From Gerris lacustris (Eukaryota; Arthropoda; Insecta; Hemiptera; Gerridae), in assembly GCA_951217055.1 (NCBI GenBank), contig OX578277.1, positions 55,509,044 through 55,573,043 of the forward strand: a stretch of 64,000 nt of DNA, given 5' to 3'. The notes under the pieces were generated by a model. That model saw only the letters and a list, made by a program, of their open reading frames with translations. It did no database searches and had not been told where the DNA came from. Position 1 is the stretch's first letter. Every line of letters begins with the position of its first letter. Shown here piece by piece: positions 12,936 through 22,915 of the stretch. A program made the position numbers and the translations under genes.

Positions 12936-13392
12936 TGACTATTAGTTTTGCTGCAGTTTTTATAAAACATATTATATTTTTATTTTTAATATACTTTTAA
13001 TGCCTATTAGTTTTGCTGTAGTTTTTATAAAACATATTATATTTTTATTTTTAATATACTTTTAATGCCTATTAGTTTTGCTGTAGTTTTTATAAAACAT
13101 ATTATATTTTTATTTTTAATATACTTTTAATGACTATTAGTTTTGCTGTAGTTTTTATAAAACATATTATACTTTTATTTTTAATATACTTTTAATGCCT
13201 ATTAGTTTTGCTGTAGTTTTTATAAAACATATTATATTTTTATTTTTAATATACTTTTAATGCCTATTAGTTTTGCTGTAGTTTTTATAAAACATATTAT
13301 ATTTTTATTTTTAATATACTTTTAATGCCTATTAGTTTTGCTGTAGTTTTTACAAAACATATTGAATTTTTATTTTTCATATATTTTTGGAA
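12936..13392. repeat. 65-bp tandem repeat, 7 copies
   Basis: Copies start at 12936, 13001, 13066, 13131, 13196, 13261 and 13326, exactly 65 bp apart. Each opens with TGCCTATTAGTTTTGCTGTA or a one- or two-base variant. The first copy is variant and the last copy degenerates near its end. The inner copies are almost identical, so the expansion is recent. Confidence 0.9.
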
Positions 13393-13423
13393 TAATATAC
13401 ACTACTTTAAGGGCGACACACAG

Positions 13424-13650
13424 GTTTCAAGCTGTAATAAAGTAGAGGGGATAGAAAAATTGTGGGTTGCCAATCGTAAGCCAGGAATACGCGGAGGAGT
13501 GGGTAGCAAGCTGTAGTGAAGTAGAGGGGATAGAAAATTCCTAGGTAGCCAATTGCAAGCCAGGAATACGCGGAGGAGTGGGTAGCAAAGTAGAGGGGAT
13601 TGAAAAGTTCTAGGTAGCCAATCGTAAGCCATGGAAATGCGGAGGAGTGG
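13424..13650. repeat. Short tandem array of ~70-80-bp units
   Basis: Three units start at about 13441, 13520 and 13589 with AGTAGAGGGGAT and end with GCGGAGGAGTGGG. The spacing is 79 and then 69 bp because the AGCTGTA segment is absent between the second and third units. The sequence is richer in G than its surroundings. No function is apparent. Confidence 0.8.
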
Positions 13651-14449
13651 GGGAAACCCTAAAAGTCTAGGTTTGTGCAGAATGCAGGTTTTTATTTTAG
13701 TTACTATCCAGTTCTTAAACAGAGTGCAACGTTTTCTGTCTCACTGTGCTAGCAACTTACCAATCCTTCATATAATTTGTTAATTGTAACTTCATTTTGT
13801 TTTATAGCGTTCTATAGATCTGTGCCATTCGAAGCATTGCTTTTAATTTCATTAAACCCGTGGTTCTCACCACGTAATTAATATTAAACATTACTGTTTT
13901 TTTTTTTTTAATTTTTCATATAAACGTCAATTATAGTTTTCTAATTAGCCTAACTTCATAACTTCTTTTTTTTTTTTTTTCACATTACTATTTCTTATTA
14001 ACGTCATAAATTCCATTTAAACCTGAAAACATCATTCATCACTACGCTTTGTGACTGAAATCACAGGACATCATATTTTCCAAGTAAGCTTACATTATAA
14101 TATTGCTTCAACGTAATTAATACTAACATTACTCTGAGTCAATTTTTCTTTTTTTTCTATACATAAACGTCAATAATAGTATTGTAATTCCGTTACCTTC
14201 ATAACTTAAAATTTGTGTCACTTTATTTCTTTTCAACACTTTGCTCTGTTTTTTATTTTATTTTGTTTCCATATAAACTTTTTAACAACTAAACTTTCAC
14301 AAATTCCATTAACTTCATAAATTAAAGTTTTTAAATTTCATTTAGACCTGAAAACATCATTCATCGCTACGACGTTATTTCTGCCAAGTAAGTCTACCTT
14401 ATAATATATACTATTAATTTGTGGTCTTAATTTTTCGCTCATTGATTAC
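13651..14449. other. AT-rich spacer with diverged repeats
   Basis: Lines such as GACCTGAAAACATCATTCATC (about 14020 and 14346) and ATAAACGTCAAT (about 13921 and 14164) recur, so this is old duplicated sequence. There is no gene or clear element end. The 5' terminus of the RepHel transposon could lie here or further left, but I cannot point to it. Confidence 0.5.
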
Positions 14450-15970
14450 CTAAACTTTTAAGGGTTTTCATTTGAGTGTATTTCTGTGTTTTTTAATTTT
14501 CATGATTAGTTTAGGGTAGTGGGATATTTTGTGTTCTATATTTAAGTGTATTTCTATTTTCGGGAATAGATTAGGGTTTGGCGTGTATTTCTGTTGTTTT
14601 TTTTTCTCTTTTTAATATAAGATTAGGGTTTGTGGGATAAATTTAGATTATATTTTTAAGTGTATTTTTGTGTTTTTGATATTTTCAGGAGTGGATTAGG
14701 GTTGTTGGGTAACTGAGGGGTATATATAGTTGTGTGTACTTCTGACACGTGTGTTGGATTATTTACGTGAATTTTGTGGTTTACTTCTTTATTTTCTGTG
14801 CATTTCTTTTCACCTTCAGTGAAGATATCATTTCTGCATTATTTTTTGTACATTTCTTTTCACCTTCAGTGAAGTTGTCACTTTTGTATTGTTAACTAAT
14901 TTGAAGTGTATTTCTGTGTTTTCTATTTCCAGGATAAATAGAATTCCTTTTCGTGTATTTTTGCGCTTCTTAATTTTAAGATAAAACTTGGGTTTTCATT
15001 TGCGTGTATTTCTGTGTTTCTTTATTTACAGGAAAAGATTAGGGTTGTGGGATAAGTTTTAGGATATATTTTTAAGTGTATTTCTGTGTTTTTTTTATTT
15101 TCGGGAAAAGATTAGGGTTTGGCGTGTATTTCTGTTGTTTTTTTCTTCTTTTTAATGTAAAATTAGGGTTTGTGGGATAAATTTAGATTATATTTTTAAG
15201 TGTATTTTTGTGATTTTGATATTTTCAGGAGTGGATTAGGGTTGTTGGGTAACTGAGGGGTATATATAGTTGTGTGTACTTCTGACACGTGTGTTGGATT
15301 ATCTACGTGAATTTTGTGGTTTACTTCTTTATTTTCTGTGCATTTCTTTTCACCTTCAGTGAAGTTATCATTTCTGCATTATTTAAGTGTATTTTTGTGT
15401 TTTTGATATTTTCAGGAGTGGATTAGGGTTGTTTGTGTGTACTTCTGACACGTGTGTTGGATTATTTACGTGAATTTTGTGGTTTACTTCTTTATTTTCT
15501 GTGCATTTCTTTTCACCTTCAGTGAAGTTGTCACTTTTGTATTGTTAACTTATTTGAAGTTTATTTCTGTGTTTTCTATTTCCAGGATAAATAGAATTCC
15601 TTTTCGTGTATTTGCGCTTCTTAATTTTAAGATAAAACTTGGGTTTTCATTTGCGTGTATTTCTGTGTTTCTTTATTTACAGGAAAAGATTAGGGTTGTG
15701 GGATAAGTTTTAGGATATATTTTTAAGTGTATTTCTGTGTTTTTTTTATTTTCTGGATAAAATTAGGGTTTGGCGTGTATTTCTGTGTTGTTTATTTATT
15801 TACAGGAAAAGATTAGTGTTGTGGGATAAGTTTTAGGATATATTTTTAAGTGTATTTTTCTCACGTGTGTTGAATTATTTATCTGGATTTTAGCCTCTTT
15901 TTTGGTTTACTACTAATATATTATTGTGCACAGTTTTGTGAACTAAATAGGTTTACTTCTTGACAGCATA
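14450..15970 (+). repeat. T-rich leader array upstream of the RepHel gene
   Basis: The array is a patchwork of repeats with two recurring lines: GTGTATTTCTGTGTTTT, and a T-rich tract ending in CAGG or CGGG followed by AAAAGATTAGGGTT. A block of about 540 bp is duplicated (compare about 14573 with 15114), and part of it occurs a third time from about 15383. The same vocabulary builds the region 22900-39400 downstream of the gene, so the gene sits inside one repeat family. It may be the 5' untranslated and leader region of the transposon. Confidence 0.7.
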
Positions 15971-16004
15971 TATACGTTGCTGAAATTTTATTTGTTTGGT
16001 TCAG
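15953..16004 (+). promoter_or_regulatory. 3' splice-site-like tracts just before the RepHel start
   Basis: Pyrimidine-rich runs ending in CAG occur at 15962-15966 (TTCTTGACAG) and at 16004 (TTTGTTTGGTTCAG), 17 bases before the ATG at 16022. No ATG lies between the previous acceptor-like tract at about 15805 and 16022. If the transcript is spliced onto this point, the first start codon would be the proposed one. Use as splice sites is inference. Confidence 0.3.
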
Positions 16005-16021
16005 TTGTTAATTTCATTAAT

Positions 16022-19000
16022 ATGCCTAAGAAAACTAGATCGAAGCTTCTGTCAGGTTGTAGGAAGAGAAAAGCAGATGCAAACGAGAATCAACAAGAGC
16101 AAGTTCCTTCAGAGGCATCACAGCTTCCTGAGAGAGCAATGGAAATTGCACAACCTGTCGCAGGACCCAGTGGTGTAAATAGTAATATCTCTGTACTAGA
16201 TTTACCAGGTCCCAGTGGTAATGTGCCTGCCCTTATTCCCGAGGCAGGCATGGGGCCAAGTCAGTCCGGTCCCAGTGGTAATGTGCCTGCCCTTATTCCC
16301 GGCGCAGACATGGGGGTTCCTGCCCTTATTCCCGAGGCAGACATGGGCCTAAGTCAGCCCGGTCCCAGTGGTAATGTGCCTGCCCTTATTCCCGAGGCAG
16401 ACATGGGCCTAAGTCAGCCCGGTCCCAGTGGTAATGTGCCTGCCCTTATTCCCTACGCAGACATGGGGGTTCCTGCCCTTATTCCCGAAGCAGACCTGGG
16501 GGTTCCTGCCCTTATTCCCGAGGCAGACATGGGGCTAAGTCAGCCCGGTCCCAGTGGTAATGTGCCTGCCCTTATTCCCGACGCAGACATGGGGCCAAGT
16601 CAGCCCAAAAAATCAAAAAAAAAGGTTAGAGATTGGAACGTGAAGCCGTCTGAACAAACACGGTACTCTACTAGGTCAGGGTCAAAATCTAATCCTGTGA
16701 TCCCACAACAATCTGTTGTTGGATCTGCCCTGCCGGGCCCAAGCAACATTCAAGACACTCTTCCTTTGCCCGTCCCAATTAGTCATCCAGACCCGGTTGC
16801 CTTGCCTCACCCTATTATTCTTACAAATCCGGTTGTTCTTCCGGTCTCAAGTAATGAGGCCACAAATCTAAGACCGACCGTATCACATGCAGATGCGACT
16901 GCCCTGCCGGGCCCAAGTAGTCTCCCTGACCCGGTTGCCTTGCCGGACCCAATTGTTCTCCCGGACACGGTTGCCCTTCCGGGGCCCAGTGGCGTGGTAG
17001 TTGATGCACAAAACGTTCCAATTGAACAAGTTCTTACCGTAGTAATACAACCGGTTCCGTTGGCCGGCCCAAGTGTCGAGGTGAGTTCCTCTATTCCTCA
17101 GCCAGACATGGGGCCAAGTCAGCCCAAAAAATCAAAAAAAAAGGTTAGAGATTGGAACGTGAAGCCGTATGAACAAACACGGTACACTACTAGGTCTGGG
17201 TCAAAATCTAATCCTGTGATCCCACAACAATCTGTTGTTGGATCTGCCCTGCCGGGCCCAAGCAACATTCAAGACCCGCTTCCTTTGCCCGTCCCAATTA
17301 GTCATCCAGACCCGGTTGCCTTGCCGGACCCTATTATTCTTACAAATCCGGTTGTTCTTCCGGTCTCAAGTAATGAGGCCACAAATCTAAGACCGACCGT
17401 ATCACATGCAGATGCGACTGCCCTTCCGGGCCCAAGTAGTCTCCCAGACCCGGTTGCCTTCCCGGACACAATTGCCCTCCCAGACCCGTTTGCCTTGCCG
17501 GACCCAATTGCCCTCCCAGACCCGGTTACCTTGCCGGACCCTATTATTCTTACAAATCCGGTTGTTCTTCCGGTCTCAAGTAATGAGGCCACAAATCTAA
17601 GACCGAACGTATCACATGCAGATGCGACTGCCCTGCCGGGCCCAAGTAGTCTCCCAGACCCGGTTGCCTTGCCGGACACAATTGCCCTCCCAGACCCGGT
17701 TGTCCTATCGGTCCCAAGTAGTGTGGTCACCGTATCACATGAAGATAGGGTTGCCCTGCCGGACCCAATTAATATCCTAGATCAGATTTCCGTGCCGGGC
17801 CCGAGCAATATCCCGGACCAAATTTCTTTTCCGGGCCCAAGCTATGTCGGAAATGAACATCCGGACGCCCTGCCTGGTCCGAGTGGTTTGGTGGTCGAGT
17901 CCCACGACCATCCGGGTGAACAGGTCGCAGCAGGAATATATGATCCTAGGGACATTAGAAATTTCTTAGGGAATCACGAAGAATTTTGGAATATGCTTGA
18001 ATTCCCAGGTATCGTAGACGAACCGGACATTTTAGGCGAGCAGGACGAACAACCTCCCGTGGAAGTTGTAGAGGAGGCGGCAGGGGACGTTCAACCAGAG
18101 GTAATAGTGCCTGCTCGCCAAGCTCCCAGGGCGAGGCGTCCAATTCCTGACGAGGCCCAAGTCAGGCAGCATGACTGTGGCCCGTTTACTTGGGAGTGCG
18201 ACAACTGTTGTGCTCTTTATTATAGGGGAGAACTGCCTTTAGACCTACGGCATAATATAGGGCAGGGCTTCCAACAGTGTTGCAGCGGGGGACGTTTTGT
18301 TTTGGATCCTTTGCACCCCTTGCCTCCCCTTTTGCGTAGATTGTACGATGTTCGTGACCACGAACGTTCGGCCCACTTTATGACTTTTATCAGGGCGTAC
18401 AATAGCTCCCTTGCCTTTGTTTCCATCGGAGCCGAAATCGAAACTGTAGAGTTTAGGCATCACGGAACGACGTTTCGCGTTCACGGTCAAGTGCACCACC
18501 GCATCTCTGATCTGCACCCCCCCCAAAATTTAAATCCGTCCTTTGGCCAGCTCTACATTGTCGAATCCGACATGGCCAACAATATTAGGTTACAAAACTA
18601 CGAACCGTTAGACGCTGATTTAGTAAGGAGTTTAGACGCGTTCATGCGTCAAACGAATCCTTACTGTTTGGCGTATCGCATGATGCACGAAGTCGAGTCG
18701 TTGGAACAAGCACGAGCTCTAGCAGAGGGTAGAGAGCCTCTCCAAGTGTTTATGGTGCTTAGGGAAGACGAAGGGGACGATCGTCGTAGGTATAATAGGC
18801 CGACTGCAGAGAACGAAGTTGCCGCCGTTTACGTCAGCAGAGACGGCATGCCGCCCGGGCAAAGAAGTCTTGCCGTCTTCCCCAGGGCAATTGAAGGCCG
18901 TCCCGGTCTCAGACCCTTACTCGGTAGTGATAGGAATCTCGACCCCATGTGTTATCCCGTATTGTTTCCCCATGGCGAACACGGCTGGCATACTGACATG

Positions 19001-22000
19001 CCGTACAATTTAGCAAGGGGTAGGCGTGGACGTATCTCCATGATGCAATTCTACGACTACCGCCTTGCCATTAGAGACGGGGATAATAGGATTCTTCGGG
19101 CGGGAAAGCTTACGCAACAGTTTATTATTGACTGCTGGGTCCGAGTCGAAGGGGAAAGACTCGCGTGGATCCGTGCTAACCAGGGCCCCTTAAGAGCGGA
19201 ACTCCACACCGGCCTGATGGACCACATCAATAACCGTGCCAACCGAGAGGGCCTGCGGGTCGGCCGGATGGTAATTGTCCCAAGTACTTTCGCGGGTAGT
19301 GCGCGAAATATGCAACAGCTCTACCAAGATGCTATGGCCATAGTTAGGGACCAGGGTCGGCCCGACCTGTTCGTAACGTTCACTACAAATCCAGAATGGC
19401 CAGAGATCGTGAATCTACTGCAAGGCGGTAAGACCTCCGACCGTCCCGACTTAGTTGCTCGCGTTTTTAACGTTAAGCTACAAGCCTTTTTACAAGACGT
19501 TGTAAAAAACAAAATCTTCGGTGAGGTAAAAGCTTACGTTTACACTATAGAGTTCCAAAAGAGGGGCTTACCCCACGCTCATTGTCTTTTCATATTAGAA
19601 GAGCCTTATAAACCCACGACTCCCGAGAAAGTGGACGAGTTAGTACGCGCGGAAATCCCCAACCCTGATACCCACCCCCGCCTTCATGCTTTAGTGACGA
19701 AAACTATGATTCACGGTCCGTGCGGACCAAATTGCTTGGTCGACGGGGTGTGCAGTAAACATTTCCCCAAAGAGTTCTGTGAACGCACCAACACGGATGC
19801 CAACGGTTACCCTCTTTATCGTCGGCTTGATAACGGGAGGTACGTTATCAAGAACGGCGCATTCATGGACAACCGGTGGGTAGTCCCTTACAACCCATAC
19901 TTACTCCTTAAATACGGCAACCACGTTAATGTCGAAACCTGTTCAGGCATCCAATCGGTTAAATATATATATAAGTATATTTATAAGGGGGTCGATTCGG
20001 CCCGTGTAGCCGTCGTCCAGAGAGCCGGAAACGTCATGGTCGAGGAAGAACTAAATTGGGACGAAGTCAGGGCGTACTTGGACGCGCGTTATGTGAGCGC
20101 GGTCGAAGCTGTTTGGAGACTGCGGGAGTTTAAGCTTCACGACCGCTCACATGCTGTGAGACGGCTCCCGGTTCATTTAGAAGGGCAGAATGTAGTCGTT
20201 TTTCGTGAAGGAAACGAGCAGGCCGCTCTTGACGCTCGGGCCGTGACCGAATTGACGGATTGGTTCCGTTTGAACCAGGAGGATGTCCAAGCCCGTAGGT
20301 TCCTTTATACCGAGATTCCCCACCATTATATTTTCGATAAGGCAAATAAAAGATGGAATCCGAGGATCAGGCATTCTAAAATGGTCGTTAGGATGCACCA
20401 TGTTAGTCCTTGCGACGTGGAACGGTTCCATCTTAGGATCCTTCTTCTACACGTTAGGGGTGCCACTTCTTACGAGCAACTCCGTACTCACGGGGGTGTT
20501 ACTTACCCTACTTTTGTCCTTGCCGCTCGGGCGAGAAATTTGGTTAGGGACGACACGGAGTGGATCCGTACGATGGACGAGGCCGTGACTCACCAGATGC
20601 CGCGGCGGCTTCGCCTAATGTTCGCTTCAATGTGTTTGTATTGCGAACTGCCCAACCCCCTAGCTATATGGTTGCGCTTCCGAAACCACCTTTCGGAGGA
20701 CTACAGGCGTAATCCACGGACTGCCGATATGTCTTTCCAATTCGCTTTAAGGGACATTGAGCGCAAACTTCGTGCTAACGGTAGGTCCTTAGAGGTTTTC
20801 GGACTTCCTCCAGTCGGGGACATACCCGAATATCAGGTTGACGTAGCTCCTGACTATGTAGCAATCGAGGAGTTTAGGAACGCGGAGCGTGACGTCGCGA
20901 GACTCAACGCCGGTCAGTTAGAGGCGTTCAGGCAGGTTATCGATTCTGCCTACAATAACGCACCTAACAATTGCTTCTTTTTAGAAGGGGCAGCGGGAAC
21001 AGGAAAGACATTCCTGTACAATTGCATTCTTTCTCACGTAAGGGGTAGAAGTGATTCGGCCGTGGCTTGCGCTTTCACGGGTATAGCGGCGACCCTCCTT
21101 AAAGGCGGAACTACCGTCAATTACGCTTTCGGGATCCCCTTACAAGTCAACGATAGGGCCACTTCCAATTTGACCCCCCAAAGCGACAAGGCCCGAAATC
21201 TATTGCGGGCCAAGGTTATTATTATCGACGAGGTTACCATGCTGAATAAATTTCACATGAATATTATCGACATGGTCTTAAAGGATCTGACTAGGAGTCA
21301 CCGTCCTTTCGGGGGTAAAACCATCCTGTTCGGTGGAGATTTTAGACAGACTCTCCCGGTGTTGCCCCGCGCCAACAGGCCCACTATCACATCTTCCACC
21401 GTCAAGTCATCTATCCCTTTCCAATTCCTCCGTTACATTCGTCTTGACACGAATATGCGGGCGGAAGCTGAGGAGGTTCAATACGCTCAGTTTCTTTTGG
21501 GAGTCGGGAACGGCACACTTAGGTCAAATGTCGCTACTCCTTTCGACGACCGACTTATTGTTATCCCTCCGCACACCTTAACAGAAGATGTGGTCACAGC
21601 CATTTACGGCGATCACATTACTCCCGAGAGGGCTGTCGAATACGTGCAATCGGCTATCCTCTGCCCCAAAAATGTAGACACAGCCGAGATTAACGACGAA
21701 ATTCTTCGCAAACTGCAAACTGAAGAACGCGTTTATTACTCAGTTGACAGTTGCGACTCTGTGAACCCTGATGGGGGGGATGACCCCCTGAACGTCCCCA
21801 TAGAGTTTTTAAACACTCTAAATCCATCCGGCTTCCCTCCCTATTGTCTCAAACTAAAGGTTGGTTGTGTGGTTATGTTGTTGAGGAATTTGAACGTCGC
21901 ACGGGGTTTGGTCAACGGCACCAGGCTTAAAATCAACGGTTTACACCATAACCACGTAGAGGCAGAGGTCCTAACGGGCACGGCGATCAGGGAAATTGTA

Positions 22001-22315
22001 TTCCTCTGTCGGTTTGAGCTTAATGAAATAAACTCCCCTTTACCGTTTGCCCTTAAGCGGCGTCAGTTCCCCATTAAGGTGAGCTACGCCATGACGATCA
22101 ATAAATCGCAGGGACAGACCTTAAGAAAAGTGGGTCTGTACTTACCCCAACCAGTGTTTTCTCACGGTCAGTTGTACGTGGCATTATCTAGAGTAAGGTC
22201 TTTCGGGAACATTCATATTCAAATAAGTAACACGGAAAGGCAAGGAAAGTTAGTCGATGACGACCCCCGGGTCTTTACTCCAAACGTGGTATGGAGAGAG
22301 GTCTTAGGCCCTTAA
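16022..22315 (+). CDS. Helitron RepHel protein (rolling-circle replicase/helicase)
   Basis: Single uninterrupted frame of 2097 codons. I start it at the ATG at 16022; the frame stays open back to 15977 but without an earlier ATG. Residues 1-22 are basic (MPKKTRSK, RKRK). Residues ~40-640 are proline-rich repeats (PGPSGNVPALIP, LPDPVALPDP), with a basic block QPKKSKKKVRDW occurring twice, 173 residues apart. From ~717 comes a Cys-rich CDNCCALYY...CC segment, then the Helitron-like N domain (~1006-1195, FTTNPEWPEI). The HUH motif PHAHC has H1185 and H1187. The two catalytic-type tyrosines are Y1315 and Y1319 in VKYIYKYIYKG. The SF1 Pif1-type helicase has Walker A GAAGTGKT (1656-1663), Walker B IIIDE (1733-1737), GGDFRQ (~1771), INKSQGQT (~2027) and YVALSRVRS (2052). 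No endonuclease domain follows, so it is Helitron rather than Helentron type. Family members are usually nearer 1400-1500 residues; the excess is the N-terminal extension. All core motifs are intact, so it may be active. Confidence 0.95.
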   Translation: MPKKTRSKLLSGCRKRKADANENQQEQVPSEASQLPERAMEIAQPVAGPSGVNSNISVLDLPGPSGNVPALIPEAGMGPSQSGPSGNVPALIPGADMGVPALIPEADMGLSQPGPSGNVPALIPEADMGLSQPGPSGNVPALIPYADMGVPALIPEADLGVPALIPEADMGLSQPGPSGNVPALIPDADMGPSQPKKSKKKVRDWNVKPSEQTRYSTRSGSKSNPVIPQQSVVGSALPGPSNIQDTLPLPVPISHPDPVALPHPIILTNPVVLPVSSNEATNLRPTVSHADATALPGPSSLPDPVALPDPIVLPDTVALPGPSGVVVDAQNVPIEQVLTVVIQPVPLAGPSVEVSSSIPQPDMGPSQPKKSKKKVRDWNVKPYEQTRYTTRSGSKSNPVIPQQSVVGSALPGPSNIQDPLPLPVPISHPDPVALPDPIILTNPVVLPVSSNEATNLRPTVSHADATALPGPSSLPDPVAFPDTIALPDPFALPDPIALPDPVTLPDPIILTNPVVLPVSSNEATNLRPNVSHADATALPGPSSLPDPVALPDTIALPDPVVLSVPSSVVTVSHEDRVALPDPINILDQISVPGPSNIPDQISFPGPSYVGNEHPDALPGPSGLVVESHDHPGEQVAAGIYDPRDIRNFLGNHEEFWNMLEFPGIVDEPDILGEQDEQPPVEVVEEAAGDVQPEVIVPARQAPRARRPIPDEAQVRQHDCGPFTWECDNCCALYYRGELPLDLRHNIGQGFQQCCSGGRFVLDPLHPLPPLLRRLYDVRDHERSAHFMTFIRAYNSSLAFVSIGAEIETVEFRHHGTTFRVHGQVHHRISDLHPPQNLNPSFGQLYIVESDMANNIRLQNYEPLDADLVRSLDAFMRQTNPYCLAYRMMHEVESLEQARALAEGREPLQVFMVLREDEGDDRRRYNRPTAENEVAAVYVSRDGMPPGQRSLAVFPRAIEGRPGLRPLLGSDRNLDPMCYPVLFPHGEHGWHTDMPYNLARGRRGRISMMQFYDYRLAIRDGDNRILRAGKLTQQFIIDCWVRVEGERLAWIRANQGPLRAELHTGLMDHINNRANREGLRVGRMVIVPSTFAGSARNMQQLYQDAMAIVRDQGRPDLFVTFTTNPEWPEIVNLLQGGKTSDRPDLVARVFNVKLQAFLQDVVKNKIFGEVKAYVYTIEFQKRGLPHAHCLFILEEPYKPTTPEKVDELVRAEIPNPDTHPRLHALVTKTMIHGPCGPNCLVDGVCSKHFPKEFCERTNTDANGYPLYRRLDNGRYVIKNGAFMDNRWVVPYNPYLLLKYGNHVNVETCSGIQSVKYIYKYIYKGVDSARVAVVQRAGNVMVEEELNWDEVRAYLDARYVSAVEAVWRLREFKLHDRSHAVRRLPVHLEGQNVVVFREGNEQAALDARAVTELTDWFRLNQEDVQARRFLYTEIPHHYIFDKANKRWNPRIRHSKMVVRMHHVSPCDVERFHLRILLLHVRGATSYEQLRTHGGVTYPTFVLAARARNLVRDDTEWIRTMDEAVTHQMPRRLRLMFASMCLYCELPNPLAIWLRFRNHLSEDYRRNPRTADMSFQFALRDIERKLRANGRSLEVFGLPPVGDIPEYQVDVAPDYVAIEEFRNAERDVARLNAGQLEAFRQVIDSAYNNAPNNCFFLEGAAGTGKTFLYNCILSHVRGRSDSAVACAFTGIAATLLKGGTTVNYAFGIPLQVNDRATSNLTPQSDKARNLLRAKVIIIDEVTMLNKFHMNIIDMVLKDLTRSHRPFGGKTILFGGDFRQTLPVLPRANRPTITSSTVKSSIPFQFLRYIRLDTNMRAEAEEVQYAQFLLGVGNGTLRSNVATPFDDRLIVIPPHTLTEDVVTAIYGDHITPERAVEYVQSAILCPKNVDTAEINDEILRKLQTEERVYYSVDSCDSVNPDGGDDPLNVPIEFLNTLNPSGFPPYCLKLKVGCVVMLLRNLNVARGLVNGTRLKINGLHHNHVEAEVLTGTAIREIVFLCRFELNEINSPLPFALKRRQFPIKVSYAMTINKSQGQTLRKVGLYLPQPVFSHGQLYVALSRVRSFGNIHIQISNTERQGKLVDDDPRVFTPNVVWREVLGP
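16204..16612 (+). repeat. 60-bp coding tandem repeats in the RepHel N-terminus
   Basis: Units of about 60 bp encode PGPSGNVPALIP(E/D)ADMGLSQ; some carry an extra short unit GVPALIPEADM. Neighbouring units are nearly identical at the DNA level, including third positions, which points to recent slippage or unequal exchange within the gene. All length changes are multiples of three. Confidence 0.85.
16601..17700 (+). repeat. Larger in-frame duplication in the RepHel N-terminus
   Basis: A segment that starts with the basic block QPKKSKKKVRDWNVKP at 16601 is repeated at 17120, a shift of 519 bp (173 codons). The two copies share the run through SNPVIPQQSVVGSALPGPSN and the SHADATALPGPSS region; the latter occurs a third time near 17620. 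The duplicated basic block could serve as a nuclear localisation or DNA-contact patch, but that is inference. Confidence 0.8.
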
Positions 22316-22385
22316 TTATCTGATAAATAATTATTATTTTGATTTTATATAATGAGTTATTCTTTATTTCTGTTACATAGTCAAG

Positions 22386-22550
22386 CTAATTATAACACAG
22401 AAATGCACGGAAAGTTAGTCGATGGCGACCCTCGGGTCTTCACTCCCAACGCGATATGGGGAGAGGTCTTAGACCCGTAATTGCCTGATAAACAATTTTT
22501 ATTTATACTTTATACGACTTATTTTTTTTTTTCTATTACATAGTCAAGCT
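22386..22550 (+). pseudogene. Tandem duplicate of the RepHel C-terminal codons and 3' flank
   Basis: The last ~30 codons and the following ~70 bp (about 22223-22385) are repeated with a period of about 163 bp. The copy can be read in one frame from about 22394 to a TAA at 22478-22480 and keeps the ends GKLVD-DPRVFTPN and EVLDP. Many differences from the parent are third-position changes. Both copies are followed by TTACATAGTCAAGCTAAT. It cannot be translated as part of the main frame, which stops at 22315. Confidence 0.8.
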
Positions 22551-22749
22551 AATTTATTGTTGGTTAACTGTACACATTGTAAAATGTATGGATTTAAGGT
22601 ATTTCATGTAAAAAGGGACATCGGTTTATATATATCAGTATGTGATTCTAATTTCACAAAAGGTTTTTTTTTCTATTTTATTAAATAAGTATTTTTCAGT
22701 TTGTTTTTGGAGTTTTGTATTTTAGGTTTAGTTAAATAGTAATTACAAT
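22551..22749. other. AT-rich gene-to-block spacer
   Basis: The spacer lies between the duplicated gene tail and the first hairpin block. It contains short T runs and no gene. Confidence 0.4.
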
Positions 22750-22915
22750 TAAATACTAATATTCCCCTCCGATGTTGCAACCTTGACGTTGGTGGAGGGG
22801 CTTGCGTGTATTGATGACGTATGCGTCGATACCAGATGGGGTTACCCAAACTGGATCGGCGTCTGCTGAAATGCCAGACTAATAGCAACACATTTCATTT
22901 GTGTGTATTAATGTG
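22750..22915 (+). repeat. Hairpin block, copy 1 of 9: candidate Helitron 3'-end module
   Basis: The block opens with AATACTAATATT. A stem CCCCTCC/GGAGGGG (22764-22770 with 22794-22800) encloses an inner CAAC/GTTG hairpin. Then comes a GACGT...GCGTC near-palindrome and finally GTCTGCTGAAATGCCAGAC, whose ends can pair. That last hairpin runs directly into CTAA followed by T (22879-22883), which fits the Helitron rule of a hairpin before CTRR and insertion next to T. A further ACACA/TGTGT hairpin follows. The block is the best-conserved part of every downstream unit. An alternative is that AATACTAATATTCCCC marks a 5' end instead. Confidence 0.5.

Noticed and set aside
15977..16021. Upstream start (TTG) for the RepHel frame
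   Set aside because: TTG is not an expected start in a nuclear gene; the first ATG in frame is at 16022 and is followed by the basic MPKKTRSK start.
16821..20431. Minus-strand frames of up to 142 codons under the RepHel gene
   Set aside because: They are shadows of the GC-richer coding sequence and its proline repeats.
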